A stretch of DNA of 64,000 nucleotides, taken from NCBI RefSeq assembly GCF_000478825.2, contig NZ_CP007542.1, forward strand, positions 3,286,001 to 3,350,000. The letters run 5' to 3'. Shown here one piece after another: positions 54,777-63,913 of the stretch. Both the position numbers and the translations under genes were made by a program. The notes under the pieces are model-generated. The model worked only from the letters and a program-made list of their open reading frames with translations. It ran no database searches and was not told the origin of the DNA. The stretch's first letter is position 1. Each line of letters opens with the position of its first letter. The stretch comes from Synechocystis sp. PCC 6714. Lineage in GTDB: Bacteria > Cyanobacteriota > Cyanobacteriia > Cyanobacteriales > Microcystaceae.

Positions 54777-55304
54777 CTAGCTATCTGTCCCTTCCCCCTC
54801 TAATTCCACTAGGTAACTACCCCATTTTTCCTGGTTGGTGCGGGGGTCAATGTCTTTTTTTAACAACCGCCAACTTTTGCCTTCACTCTGCCGTTGCAGG
54901 TAAAGCTCAAAGGGGTTTTGCTTTTGGATAACCGTTTGACGGGGCAAAATTAGTTTTAAGTCATATCCCCCAGCGAGGTGATAGGCCGGTAAATTATCCA
55001 CGGCGATCGCCTCGATTTTTTTTACGTTGATTTTGCTAATTTCAAAATCCGGGGTCGGGGCGTTTAAATGTTGGCTTAGGGCAGTTTGGGTACGATTAAG
55101 TTGGAAATTAATTGCCTGCTGTACCACCGCACCGTCAGGGGCAAATTCCAAAGGGGGCGGGGCATTTTGACAGGCATTTAGACAGAAGCAAATTAGGCCA
55201 AGGCTCAGTAAACCAAGCAATTGACGTTGACAGGAATTGATTAAGTTAACGCTAAAGTCTTGCCAGGCTGGAAGGATTTGCTTGCCCAAAAGTAATTTTT
55301 GCAT
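54777..55304 (-). CDS. lipoprotein, unknown function
   Basis: 175 residues from the ATG at 55304; a TTG at 55310 would add two residues. A late signal segment (~30-46, QLLGLLSLGLICFCLNAC) ends in the lipobox LNAC, so the mature protein probably starts at that Cys. The N-terminal ~28 residues before it are unusually long for a signal peptide, so the true start may be internal. The mature part has VQQAINFQLNRTQTALSQHL and a beta-rich end. Not recognised. It lies 17 bp downstream of bcp. Confidence 0.65.
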   Translation of the reverse strand: MQKLLLGKQILPAWQDFSVNLINSCQRQLLGLLSLGLICFCLNACQNAPPPLEFAPDGAVVQQAINFQLNRTQTALSQHLNAPTPDFEISKINVKKIEAIAVDNLPAYHLAGGYDLKLILPRQTVIQKQNPFELYLQRQSEGKSWRLLKKDIDPRTNQEKWGSYLVELEGEGTDS

Positions 55305-55321
55305 AAACAATTAATCAGTAA

Positions 55322-55804
55322 TTAATCAGCACCCTTTAATTGTTGTAGTTTCCCCAATACCTTTTCTACATGGCCCTTAACCCGGACATTAGGCCAAATG
55401 TGGGCAATATGCCCTTCGGGATTGATTAAAAAAGTGGAGCGAATAATGCCTTCATACTCTTTGCCCATAAACTTTTTTGGTCCCCAAGCGCCATAGGCTA
55501 GAGCTAATTGATGGTCCGGGTCACTGAGTAACTGAATAGTTAATTTATGCTTGTCGATGAATTTGCAATGGCTGGCGGACGAATCGGGACTAACCCCCAC
55601 AATTACAGCATCCATGGCCGCAAATTCTGGTAACTTTTCGCTGAAATCCACTGCTTCGGTGGTGCAACCGGGGGTATTGTCCTTGGGGTAAAAATAAAGC
55701 ACTAGCCACTGTCCCAAAAAATCAGCAGAGGAAACTATTTTACCCTCGGCATTGGGGGCGGAGAAAGCTGGGGCCGGTTGATTAATTTCTAAGGCAGTGG
55801 CCAT
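55322..55804 (-). CDS. bcp: thiol peroxidase Bcp (peroxiredoxin Q type)
   Basis: 160 residues. The peroxidatic Cys is in YFYPKDNTPGCTTEAVDFS, preceded by the usual A-P-AFSAPNAEG start. There is no second Cys five residues later (the motif reads GCTTEAVDF, not CTxExC), so the resolving Cys of typical PrxQ is absent and this looks like a 1-Cys type Bcp. RSTFLINPEGHIAHIWPNV and GHVEKVLGKL complete the family pattern. It reduces H2O2 and alkyl hydroperoxides using thioredoxin or glutaredoxin. Confidence 0.92.
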   Translation of the reverse strand: MATALEINQPAPAFSAPNAEGKIVSSADFLGQWLVLYFYPKDNTPGCTTEAVDFSEKLPEFAAMDAVIVGVSPDSSASHCKFIDKHKLTIQLLSDPDHQLALAYGAWGPKKFMGKEYEGIIRSTFLINPEGHIAHIWPNVRVKGHVEKVLGKLQQLKGAD

Positions 55805-55891
55805 GTCTAAAAATATTTCAATGGAAATGGTTTTGCGAATTTTTACGAGGCTGATGATTATTGCTTAAAATTTGACCTTAATGGTCTTAAT

Positions 55892-56737
55892 TTACTTGAT
55901 ATGTAAAGGAATCAAAATCAGGGGCAAAATGGCGATCGCCAGGAGAAGGAAAGAGCCAACCCAGCTGGCCAAGCGATGGGAATCTGGGGTAATGGAAAAA
56001 CCGAGTAGCTGGTCAATGCGGGCCAGTAAGCGGTCTTGCTGACCGGAGAAGGGCACTGCCAAAGGAATAGGATTAGCAAGCATAGAATTTTGGGCCACTA
56101 GGGCCAGGGCTTCCGCCAGCACTAGGGGATCACAGTTTTTTGCTCCATGGCGATCGGCTCGACATTCCCTTTGCCAAAGTAATTCCTGCCATAAGGATTC
56201 CGTTTCCGGTAACCAAAAAGTTAGGCGACGTAAACAGCCCAACCAGAAAAATGTCCAGGTATCCCGGTAAAAACGATGGGCATTTTCATGGGCTAAGACC
56301 GCATTTACCTGTTCCGGAGACAGTAATTTCAGCAACCCCTGACTTACCACCAGCTCCGGTGACCATAGTCCCACCTGAGCGCTGTAGGGAAAAGGAGTAT
56401 CCAAAAGACGGATTTTTTGTCCTTGCCAATCGGCCAAGGGATGAATTTTTACCGCCGCTAAAGTTTGCCAAGTTTGCCAGGCAAGGTGGGCAACACACAC
56501 TGCCGTCCAGAACAAAAATAGCCAAGCCAGAAAGTGACTGCCCATGCTAGCGGGTAAGCCAAACATCCAACCACAGCCCATCCAGGCGATCGCCATGCTA
56601 GTGCTAATCAACAGTAGGGGAGGAAGGGCAAAAAAGGCTAACGCTATGGACCAAGATAATCCGCCCGGCCAACAACGGATGGCCCAACGCAAGCCAAAGG
56701 CAATTAAAACTGCAATGGCAAATAAAATACTGTGCAT
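55892..56737 (-). CDS. M56-family (BlaR1-like) membrane metallopeptidase without sensor domain
   Basis: 281 residues with about four membrane helices. The zinc protease motif is HENAHRFYRD (HExxH form) at ~150, preceded by SPELVVSQGLLKLLSPEQVNAVLA, and the later ECRADRHGAK supplies the third ligand. Unlike BlaR1 it ends after a C-terminal helix, with no penicillin-binding sensor. It starts within the stop codon of the BlaI gene (TAATG), so translation is coupled. It would cleave the BlaI-type repressor in response to an unknown signal. Confidence 0.88.
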   Translation of the reverse strand: MHSILFAIAVLIAFGLRWAIRCWPGGLSWSIALAFFALPPLLLISTSMAIAWMGCGWMFGLPASMGSHFLAWLFLFWTAVCVAHLAWQTWQTLAAVKIHPLADWQGQKIRLLDTPFPYSAQVGLWSPELVVSQGLLKLLSPEQVNAVLAHENAHRFYRDTWTFFWLGCLRRLTFWLPETESLWQELLWQRECRADRHGAKNCDPLVLAEALALVAQNSMLANPIPLAVPFSGQQDRLLARIDQLLGFSITPDSHRLASWVGSFLLLAIAILPLILIPLHIK

Positions 56738-57159
56738 TATTTCTCCTCCTGTCGCTGTTGCCGGGCCGCTCGCAAACGATCGGCGATCGCCGTTAACTGG
56801 TCAATGCTGGCGGTATCTAAACTATCAGCGAAAGCGGCCACCACATCCGGGTTACTAATGGCCAAAAATTGCTGCAACTGCTCATAGGACTGTACTGCCT
56901 TAGCCTGCTCCGCACTCACCCTTGCTGTCCAAATGAAAGCCTTGCCTTGGCGATGGCACACTAACCAACCCTTTTTGGTGAGTCGATTTAGCACTGTTGT
57001 CACCGATGAATAGGCTAATTCTCGGTCAGGGTCACTCAAAATGCGATCATGGATATCTTTCACCGTGGCCTGTCCCAATTGCCAAAGGATTTGCAAAATT
57101 TCCTGCTCCAGGGGGCCCAGGGACAACTGTTGGGGACGGTAGGGGGGAATCCAGCTCAT
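56737..57159 (-). CDS. BlaI/MecI-family transcriptional repressor
   Basis: 140 residues. An N-terminal winged helix (LGPLEQEILQILWQLGQATVKDIHDRI; YSSVTTVLNRLTKKGWLV) is followed by a dimerisation domain that includes AFIWTARVSAEQAKA, the site region where M56 proteases cleave such repressors. First gene of a leftward operon with the M56 protease. The likely operator lies in the 117 bp before the start (57160-57276), where CTCCCACCAC and similar elements are seen but no clear palindrome. Confidence 0.9.
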   Translation of the reverse strand: MSWIPPYRPQQLSLGPLEQEILQILWQLGQATVKDIHDRILSDPDRELAYSSVTTVLNRLTKKGWLVCHRQGKAFIWTARVSAEQAKAVQSYEQLQQFLAISNPDVVAAFADSLDTASIDQLTAIADRLRAARQQRQEEK

Positions 57160-57276
57160 GGGGAGGGGGAAATACTAATTCTTTTTGGAGGGAGTAACTC
57201 CCACCACTAATCCTAACTTCCCTCCGCAAGAAAATAAGCTAATGAAAGCAGAAATATCTCTGGACTTAACTGGTTG

Positions 57277-58071
57277 TTACGATAGGGGGCGGACTGGACG
57301 GAATAAATGGCTATGGTCGGGATGATAAAGCCGCGATCGCCGGGGTAAATCAGTCTTTAAAGCTGGGCTAATCAGGTACAGGGTGGTGCGGATTAAATTT
57401 TCCCGCAAACTTAAGGCCGCCATTTCTGCCAGGGGCACTAACCAAATCTTTTCATCGGGCCAACCCACTCGAAAGCAAACGGCTACGGGAGTATCGGCGG
57501 GATAATGCTCTAACAATTGGTTCTGAGCTTTTTCCACATGGCGAGCAGCTAGGTATAGCCCCAAACTGGCCTGATGGTAGGCCAAACTCGCTAATTCTTC
57601 CCTTTCTGGCACCGCCGAAGCAGCCCCACTAATGCGGGTCAACACAATGGTTTGCACTACATCAGGCACCGTAAGTTCACAGTTTAAAATCGCCGCCGCC
57701 GCCTGAAATGCACTAATACCCGGCACACAAACAAAGGGAATATCCGCTTCCCCCAGGGCTTGCATTTGCTCGTGGATGGCGCTGTAGAGGGTCAGATCAC
57801 CGGAATGGAGCCGCACCACAATTTTTCCTTGGCGCACCGCTGTGATCATCAAGGGCAGAATGGTTTCCAATGTCTTACTCCCGGTAGCAATACATTCCGC
57901 CTGGGGTCTGACATCCGCTAACATTTGCTTGGGCACCAGGGAATCGGCATAGAGGACTAAGTCCGCCGCCTGGAGGAGCTTTTGTCCCTTGATGGTCAAT
58001 AAATCCGGATCACCGGGGCCCGCCCCAACAAAATAAACCGCTGGAGAAAAAGAAGAGTTTTGTGAATCCAT
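57277..58071 (-). CDS. cobM: precorrin-4 C11-methyltransferase
   Basis: 264 residues from the ATG at 58071; an upstream in-frame ATG at 58116 adds 15 hydrophobic residues without family support. The SAM-uroporphyrinogen methyltransferase fold is shown by VYFVGAGPGDPDLLTIKGQ, VVRLHSGDLTLYSAIHEQM and FVCVPGISAFQAAAAILNCELTVP, which is specific to CobM/CbiF. It acts in cobalamin (pseudocobalamin in cyanobacteria) synthesis. No other cob gene is nearby. Confidence 0.94.
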   Translation of the reverse strand: MDSQNSSFSPAVYFVGAGPGDPDLLTIKGQKLLQAADLVLYADSLVPKQMLADVRPQAECIATGSKTLETILPLMITAVRQGKIVVRLHSGDLTLYSAIHEQMQALGEADIPFVCVPGISAFQAAAAILNCELTVPDVVQTIVLTRISGAASAVPEREELASLAYHQASLGLYLAARHVEKAQNQLLEHYPADTPVAVCFRVGWPDEKIWLVPLAEMAALSLRENLIRTTLYLISPALKTDLPRRSRLYHPDHSHLFRPVRPLS

Positions 58072-58183
58072 GAAGACGTTCTTATAAAAATTATCTGGGA
58101 GGTATAAGAAAAACAAATTGTATTTATCGATAACTATAAATTGCGTAAAATTTTCACAATTAAGACCATTTTAAATATTTAGT

Positions 58184-58531
58184 TTAAATACCTAAATTGT
58201 CATTTTCGCTTTTATTATCATAGAAAATTTTATTATTGGTCTTTGTTGAATTCCTAATGAACATTTTTTGCCCATTTAAACTTTTGTTATTTCGCTCTGA
58301 TTTAATATGAGTAAAATGCCGGAAGCGTATTATTTTTTTTGCCACTTTTTGAATCTGGGATTCTGTAACTTCTACCGTGTCATTCGGAATTAATCCCTCA
58401 ATGCTGTAACCATCTTCTTGACCATTTAAACCCGAATAATGCTCAACCACAACACCAGTTTGATACCGGGTCAAACCATACTCAGGAATATCTTCCGTTA
58501 ACATTACTTTTGAAAAGAGTGGGTAAATCAT
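58184..58531 (-). CDS. DUF4926-domain protein with C-terminal extension
   Basis: 115 residues from the ATG at 58531, giving the family-like start MIYPLFSKVMLTEDIPEYGL; an upstream start at 58618 overlaps the preceding gene. The first ~70 residues match DUF4926 (TRYQTGVVVEHYSG ... YSIEGLIPNDTVEVTESQIQKV), an SH3-like fold. The last ~45 residues are basic and Asn/Lys-rich and not part of the domain. It is AT-rich and follows the DUF6883 gene by 14 bp. Such pairs occur in mobile toxin-immunity or toxin-antitoxin-like settings; role unproved. Confidence 0.75.
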   Translation of the reverse strand: MIYPLFSKVMLTEDIPEYGLTRYQTGVVVEHYSGLNGQEDGYSIEGLIPNDTVEVTESQIQKVAKKIIRFRHFTHIKSERNNKSLNGQKMFIRNSTKTNNKIFYDNKSENDNLGI

Positions 58532-58545
58532 ATTGCTATACGAAG

Positions 58546-58860
58546 TTATGCGGGTAAGAGAGTGACAAGGCGAGTATCGGTCTCTGTAACAATCCAAATA
58601 GTCTTCACATTGAGACACTTACCGTTAGGACCTTTGAGAAAACCAATAATTTCATATTTTTGACCAAATTGGGTTTTCCCAGTGGGGATGGCGTCCAAGG
58701 TTAGAATTTGTTGGCGTAGATCCTGCTCCAATTGACGCCAGTTACTTCGAGTATAACCAGCTCTGGCTAAATATTGAGACTTATCGTCCTTTGGCAGTCG
58801 CTTCAGCAAATAATCAGTTAACTTTTCCTGGGTGATAATCGAATCTTGAGCCAGTTTCAC
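58546..58860 (-). CDS. DUF6883-domain protein
   Basis: 104 residues. The pattern fits DUF6883: IITQEKLTDYLLKRLPKDDKSQYLARAGY, then NWRQLEQDLRQQIL, TQFGQKYEIIGFLKGPNGKCLNVKTIWIV and the end TDTRLVTLLPA. DUF6883 domains often occur at the C-terminus of polymorphic toxins or as short stand-alone proteins next to DUF4926. Here it is stand-alone, first in a two-gene leftward unit. GC is lower than in the neighbours. Function not established. Confidence 0.75.
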   Translation of the reverse strand: MKLAQDSIITQEKLTDYLLKRLPKDDKSQYLARAGYTRSNWRQLEQDLRQQILTLDAIPTGKTQFGQKYEIIGFLKGPNGKCLNVKTIWIVTETDTRLVTLLPA

Positions 58861-58901
58861 TCAAACAATTCCTTTGGCATTTCCATGAATAAATTCCACA
58901 T

Positions 58902-60092
58902 TTAGATCAAACCCATTTCCTGCAGGTTTTTCCTAAGCCTTTCTGCTTCCGGGGACTGTCGTTGTTCGTAAAGAGCGATCGCCTGTTGAAAAGCATCGAC
59001 ACTTTCTTGGATTAGGCCAGCTTTAAAACTAGTGACAGCTAAGTTTTGATAGGCTTCTGCATAATCTGGTTGCAGACCAATGGCCTGTTGATAACCCTTG
59101 ATCGCTTCAATTAAGTTTCCTTGGGCTTTGTAAATCATGGCCAAGTTGAAAAAGGCGATCGCCTGGGACGGATCGATGTGAATTACTGTTTGATAAATTT
59201 TCACTGCTTCTGCTAACTCGCCCAAGTCTTGTAAAAAAGCGCCATAGTTAATTAAAGCGCCCAATTTTAAAGGTAATAAAATTTCCTCATCGAGGGCCTT
59301 TTCGTAATGCTTGCGGGCCAGTTCCCACTTTTGTTGACGGCGGTAAGCGTTGGCCAAATGGTAATGCAATTCAAACCTAACGGGGGCAGAAGCGGTATTG
59401 CGTTTTAATCCCTGTTTGAGTAGTTTCACTCCCTCTTTTTCGTCCCCAAGACTGCAATATAAAGCTCCTAGCTTACTAGAGAGGTAAGGATCCTGGGGAT
59501 TGTCCTCCATGGCCTTTTCCAGCAAGTTTTTAGCCCGCTGGGTTTTACTCCGTTGTTTAAGCAAAGTGGGGCTATAACCCTGGTGCAAAATGGCCACCCC
59601 GGGTAGATCGATCACTTGCCAATCCGGTTCCTGGGCTAATAACGCCAACACACTGTCATCAATGGTTTCATGGTAAGCACGGTTAAATCGCACCGCCGGA
59701 TGGCGACGAAATAGTCGGGATACCAAGGAATAGGGAGATTGATTACTGCCTAGTTCATGGCGCATTAGGTTCACCACTAGGGCATTGTCCATGGCGATCG
59801 CCTTTTCGATCCCATCTTTTATCAGAGTGTTTAATCGTTCGTCAGCGTCGAGTACTAATACCCAATCGCCGCTGGTGGCCGCTAGGACTTGATTGCGGGC
59901 TAGGGCAAAATCATCTTCCCAGGGAACTGTGATCACTTTGGCCCCCGCCTGGGTGGCGATCGCCACTGTGTTATCCGTTGAGCCCGTATCTGCTATGACT
60001 ATTTCGTCCACTAAATCCGCCACACTGGCCAGGCAATCCCCCAGGAAAGCGGCTTCGTTTTGAACAATCATGCAGAGGCTAAGGCGAGGCAT
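58902..60092 (-). CDS. GT2 glycosyltransferase fused to TPR repeats
   Basis: 396 residues from the ATG at 60092; a GTG at 60098 would add two. Residues ~1-100 are a family 2 glycosyltransferase domain (LSLCMIVQNEAAFLGDCLAS, IADTGSTDNTVAIA, WVLVLDADERL). The region ~175-390 has about five tetratricopeptide repeats, e.g. AIKGYQQAIGLQPDYAEAYQNLA. Proteins of this type glycosylate surface or protein substrates; the acceptor is unknown. It lies 41 bp downstream of the DUF6883 gene start on the same strand but has its own GC-richer codon use. Confidence 0.88.
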   Translation of the reverse strand: MPRLSLCMIVQNEAAFLGDCLASVADLVDEIVIADTGSTDNTVAIATQAGAKVITVPWEDDFALARNQVLAATSGDWVLVLDADERLNTLIKDGIEKAIAMDNALVVNLMRHELGSNQSPYSLVSRLFRRHPAVRFNRAYHETIDDSVLALLAQEPDWQVIDLPGVAILHQGYSPTLLKQRSKTQRAKNLLEKAMEDNPQDPYLSSKLGALYCSLGDEKEGVKLLKQGLKRNTASAPVRFELHYHLANAYRRQQKWELARKHYEKALDEEILLPLKLGALINYGAFLQDLGELAEAVKIYQTVIHIDPSQAIAFFNLAMIYKAQGNLIEAIKGYQQAIGLQPDYAEAYQNLAVTSFKAGLIQESVDAFQQAIALYEQRQSPEAERLRKNLQEMGLI

Positions 60093-60296
60093 AGGCACTT
60101 GGGCGCAATGGGCAAAAGGTCAGTCAATCATCGTAACCGAATTGTCCGGTAAGATGGGTGTGATTTCCAATCAAAATAGTCCTTTAGAGTTGGACTGGGA
60201 CTAAACGGGGAACTTTTGGCCCCGGCGCTGGACTGATCAAATTAAATCCAAACAACAAAGACTAAACTTACTAGCAATTAACTGAGGAGGTTGAGG

Positions 60297-60680
60297 GTGG
60301 TGGACTGGAAAGTTCGGGCTATTAGGGGTGCAACAACGGTTTCGGAAAATACCTCTGAGGCAATCCGAGATGCGGTCTGTGAGCTACTGGATGCCATTGA
60401 AGCGAATAATGCCTGTCCCCCCGAAGACATTGTCAGCGTGACTTTTTCCGTTACCCCTGACCTCGATGCTATTTTTCCGGCGGCGATCGCCAGGCAGAGG
60501 CCCCGCTGGGAAAATGTGCCCCTGTTAGATGTGCAGCAAATGTACGTAAAAGGCAGCTTAGAGCGTTGCATTCGGGTTCTGATCCACGTCAATAGTCAAA
60601 GCCCCCAGTCCGAGATGTACCATGCCTATCTACGGCAAGCCCGGAGTTTACGCCCCGACTGGCATCTGGCCCGATTTTAA
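60297..60680 (+). CDS. aroH: chorismate mutase, AroH type
   Basis: 127 residues with the GTG start at 60297, 6 bases after GAGGAGG (60284-60290); the next codon is also GTG (60300) and the upstream TTG at 60291 is less likely. AroH converts chorismate to prephenate. Recognised by RAIRGATTVSENTSEAIRDAV and ARQRPRWENVPLLDVQQM, with ERCIRVLIHVN; Arg and Glu of the trimer active site are in these blocks. A stand-alone monofunctional enzyme as in Bacillus. Confidence 0.92.
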   Translation: MVDWKVRAIRGATTVSENTSEAIRDAVCELLDAIEANNACPPEDIVSVTFSVTPDLDAIFPAAIARQRPRWENVPLLDVQQMYVKGSLERCIRVLIHVNSQSPQSEMYHAYLRQARSLRPDWHLARF

Positions 60681-60769
60681 GGCCTTAATTTTGAGCACTG
60701 GATTTGATCAGATTATATTAAATAATGGTACAAAATTAACTGGGGTTAATTGTCCCATGGACTCCAATG

Positions 60770-62233
60770 TTAACTGACTGGGTTGGGGGAATCTGCTTCG
60801 GCGATCATTTCCTGTTTAATCACCTTGTAGTTCCAGAAACCAAAGATTAGCCAAAAAGCTAATAAACCAGAGGTAGAAATTAACATCGGAACTAAGCCAA
60901 ATTGTCGGATCAAAGTGGGGGCCGCCGCTGTAAATAATCCTCCCCCCACAATGGGTTCAAAAAATAATTGCTTATAGGCAAAACTTTCAAAAGCGCCGGT
61001 ACGGTTATGGGGATCCACCATTTTGATCAGTAAAATCCCTGTGGCAGTAACTCCCATGGATTGCCCCATGTCACCAATGCCCCTTTCAAACCAGTAGCTG
61101 GGCAAAATTCTTGGTGCCAGGTAAACAAATGCCAAAATATTCCAAACAATTCCCACTAAGGATAAACTCAGAAAAACTGGTAAATTGTTGCCTAAAACTT
61201 GCAGTTTAATAGAAGCCAAAGCAGTTATCACCACTAAATCTAATGCAACTCCGGCAATTCTTTCCTGTAAATTACGAATAATTAGGGTATCCAAGTCTAG
61301 TTTTTTCATGACTAATTGGACAATAATTCCTCCAATTAATGCCATAGGGAATAAAGGAATGGCTCCGGCCAACTCAAAACCCGTTTTTCCCCAGGTGAAA
61401 AATTCCAACAATCTGAGTAATTCTAAAATTATCCAGCCAATTAACACGGCTAAAGCCGTAAAACCAAAGTTCAAAGATAGGGGATCAACTAAAAGATTCT
61501 GCATTAGCCGGGCCCTTCTGGTTAAAACCCGATCACTCTCCAGATGAGCTGTAGGTTGAAATTGGGCATCCCCTGTGGTCACTTCCATCGGTATTTCTTG
61601 GATGTAATTATTTCTTCTGCCCCAATCGGCCAGCACCGTTCCAGCAATTACCCCTGTGACAATGCCCACCGTTGCTAACCCCAGGGCTAAATCTCCCCCA
61701 TCGGGAAAGTCCAATCGATTAAAGGTTTCGGCCATCCCCGCCGCTGTTCCGTGGCCCCCCTCAAAACTGATTTCCACTAGAGCAGCAATAATGGGATCAA
61801 CATCAAATAGGGGAATTAAAACCAATAAAGTTAACAGTATGGGCAGAACATATTGGCCCCAGGCAAGGGTCTGGCCAAAGGCTACCTGGGGAGCGGTTTT
61901 ACGCCAAATTTCCTTCGGTTTGGGAATGGTTTCTCCGAGAAACAAAGCAGCAAAGACTATATTGATAAATACTCCGGGGGACTGGGCCCAGACTGTACGG
62001 GTAGTTTCGGGAAATACTCCCCCCGCCCAATAACTATCCGCGGGCACCCCCAAGGCCACGGCAATGGAACCGACAATGCCTGGCCCCAACACTAGGGCGA
62101 TCGCCCCGGCAATAATCGATTCGGGTAAATACAGTTTTTGAAATAGTCTAATTTTTTGCTTGAGAAGCCTACCTACTAGGATTAAAATCGCTACGGTTAT
62201 AAAGGCAAATAAAACATTAATTAAATTGAGCAT
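60770..62233 (-). CDS. sodium/glutamate symporter (GltS family)
   Basis: 487 residues with ~11 membrane segments. Family features are VGRLLKQKIRLFQKLYLPESIIAGAIALVLGPG at the N-terminus, FEGGHGTAAGMAETF in the centre (the conserved GGHGTA re-entrant loop), and GDMGQSMGVTATGILLIKMVDP near the C-terminus. It is longer than E. coli GltS (401 residues) through an extra central segment (~210-245, MEVTTGDAQFQPTAHLESD). The Na+-coupled substrate could be glutamate or a related anion. Confidence 0.88.
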   Translation of the reverse strand: MLNLINVLFAFITVAILILVGRLLKQKIRLFQKLYLPESIIAGAIALVLGPGIVGSIAVALGVPADSYWAGGVFPETTRTVWAQSPGVFINIVFAALFLGETIPKPKEIWRKTAPQVAFGQTLAWGQYVLPILLTLLVLIPLFDVDPIIAALVEISFEGGHGTAAGMAETFNRLDFPDGGDLALGLATVGIVTGVIAGTVLADWGRRNNYIQEIPMEVTTGDAQFQPTAHLESDRVLTRRARLMQNLLVDPLSLNFGFTALAVLIGWIILELLRLLEFFTWGKTGFELAGAIPLFPMALIGGIIVQLVMKKLDLDTLIIRNLQERIAGVALDLVVITALASIKLQVLGNNLPVFLSLSLVGIVWNILAFVYLAPRILPSYWFERGIGDMGQSMGVTATGILLIKMVDPHNRTGAFESFAYKQLFFEPIVGGGLFTAAAPTLIRQFGLVPMLISTSGLLAFWLIFGFWNYKVIKQEMIAEADSPNPVS

Positions 62234-62797
62234 TATCTAGTTTTAATGATGATCTTGAATGATTTTGCTTATTTTGTTTTTGTTGCAATGGCAAGCTCCA
62301 TGAAAAAAGCATATCTCAAACAGAACTTTGATTTGAGCTGGATTATTGCCACCCCAGACATGGGGATATTAGTCAAACTGGTCTCCAGAATAACTCCCAT
62401 GCTATCTTTTGCTGATTCGGTTTTTCCGCAAGTTTTCTGCAAGATTAGGTATAAACTTCTCCCTGCTATGACGGCAATTTGGTTTGTTCGGACTTAGTTT
62501 GGCGCCTAATTAACAAATCTTGATTTCCGGTTCGTTAGAGGACGTCAGAGAAACGCTCTGGTTCCCCTAATTATGGGGAGAATCCGAGCATAAAGTACCC
62601 CAGCATTGTTGGAGCTTTAGTAGGGAGATTTAGGCGGGAGATATGGAATTTTCAGATATTCCCTTGACTCTATCTTCTTTTTGCCCAGGGGATTTTGGAC
62701 AAATTACTAGGGCAGTCTCCTCCGCAACCCATAGGCAAAAATAGATGACCAGTTCTTATCGTCAATTAACAAATTCAAGACGATGGTGGCACCGGCT
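62234..62797. other. intergenic region upstream of the GltS-type gene
   Basis: 564 bp. On the plus strand 62246-62497 is open for 83 codons, but the predicted peptide has no clear protein-like pattern and no close start signals, so it is not called. The rest holds the GltS-type promoter (leftward) and the end of the epimerase gene. I see no repeats or mobile-element ends. Confidence 0.4.
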
Positions 62798-63913
62798 CTA
62801 ATGTTGAAAATAGTTACGGACAATTTCGATGATTTTTTGGCTAGCGCTACCGTCTCCAAAGGGATTGATGGCGTTGGCCATCTGTGCGTAGGCCTGGGGT
62901 TCACTCAGCAATTGCCCTGCAGCTTTGGTAACAGTGGCCGGATCAGTTCCCACTAATTTGGCAGTTCCAGCGGCGATCGCCTCTGGCCGTTCCGTTGTTT
63001 CCCGCAACACCAACACAGGTTTTCCCAAACTAGGAGCCTCTTCCTGAAGACCACCGGAATCCGTCAACAGTAAGTAACAATGCTGAATTGCCCCCACCAA
63101 TTGGGCGTAATCCAATGGTTCTGTCAGAAAAACCCGGGGATGATTACCCAAAGCTTTTTGAATCGGTTCCCGGACAGTGGGATTACGGTGCATGGGTAGT
63201 AGCAAAGCAGTGTCGGGATACTGAGCCAGAATTTGCGTAAAACTGGTCAAAATATCCTGTAGCGGTTCACCCCAATTTTCCCGGCGATGTACAGTGGCGA
63301 GTAAAACCCGATGCTTTTGCCAGTCCAAGCCCGGAATAGGACAGGCCGGCTTTTGCCCTGCCACCGTCAATAAAGCATCAATGACCGTATTACCAGTTAA
63401 ATGTATTTCTCCGGTCACGTCCGATCGCCGTAAATTCTCCACCGCCAAGGTAGTGGGAGCAAAATGTAACTGGGCTAGCTGGGAAATTAAACGACGGTTG
63501 GCTTCCTCTGGGTAGGGGTTAAACAAATTATCGGTGCGTAGGCCGGCTTCCACATGGCCGATGGGAATTTGTTGGTAAAAGGCCGCCAGGGCAGCGGCAA
63601 AGGCAGTGGTGGTATCCCCTTGTACAATTACCAATTGGGGCGGTCTTTCTCGCCAAAGTTGTCCCAATCCTCCCAAACAGCCCTGGGTGATGTCCGTCAG
63701 GGTTTGCCCTGGTTGCATAATTTCTAGGTCCGTGTCCGCTGATAATGCGAACAAATCCATTACCTGTTGCACCATTTCCCGATGTTGCCCCGTTAGCAAC
63801 ACTTGGGTTTTCATATCGGGCTGGGCTAGAAAAGCACGAATAACCGGAGCCAATTTAATTGCTTCGGGACGGGTACCCAAGGTAATACAAACCGATAGGG
63901 GAGATACAGACAT
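62798..63913 (-). CDS. wecB: UDP-N-acetylglucosamine 2-epimerase (non-hydrolysing)
   Basis: 371 residues from the ATG at 63913, which gives the usual start SVCITLGTRPEAIKLAPVIR; the frame extends to 63988 without family support. Also visible are VVQGDTTTAFAAALAAFYQ, GHVEAGLRTDNLFNPYPEEANRRL, ATVHRRENWGEPL and TDSGGLQEEAPSLGKPVLVLRETTERPEA, the full WecB signature. It converts UDP-GlcNAc to UDP-ManNAc for surface glycans. The WecG-type enzyme at 39 kb could use the product. The right flank 63914-64000 holds nothing recognisable. Confidence 0.95.
   Translation of the reverse strand: MSVSPLSVCITLGTRPEAIKLAPVIRAFLAQPDMKTQVLLTGQHREMVQQVMDLFALSADTDLEIMQPGQTLTDITQGCLGGLGQLWRERPPQLVIVQGDTTTAFAAALAAFYQQIPIGHVEAGLRTDNLFNPYPEEANRRLISQLAQLHFAPTTLAVENLRRSDVTGEIHLTGNTVIDALLTVAGQKPACPIPGLDWQKHRVLLATVHRRENWGEPLQDILTSFTQILAQYPDTALLLPMHRNPTVREPIQKALGNHPRVFLTEPLDYAQLVGAIQHCYLLLTDSGGLQEEAPSLGKPVLVLRETTERPEAIAAGTAKLVGTDPATVTKAAGQLLSEPQAYAQMANAINPFGDGSASQKIIEIVRNYFQH

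Noticed and set aside
58184..58860. CRISPR-like or repeat array in the AT-rich stretch
   Set aside because: No spaced direct repeats are seen; it is two small coding genes.
62246..62497. 83-codon plus-strand open frame upstream of the GltS-type gene
   Set aside because: Residue pattern does not look like a protein, no convincing ribosome-binding site, and it lies in a likely promoter region.
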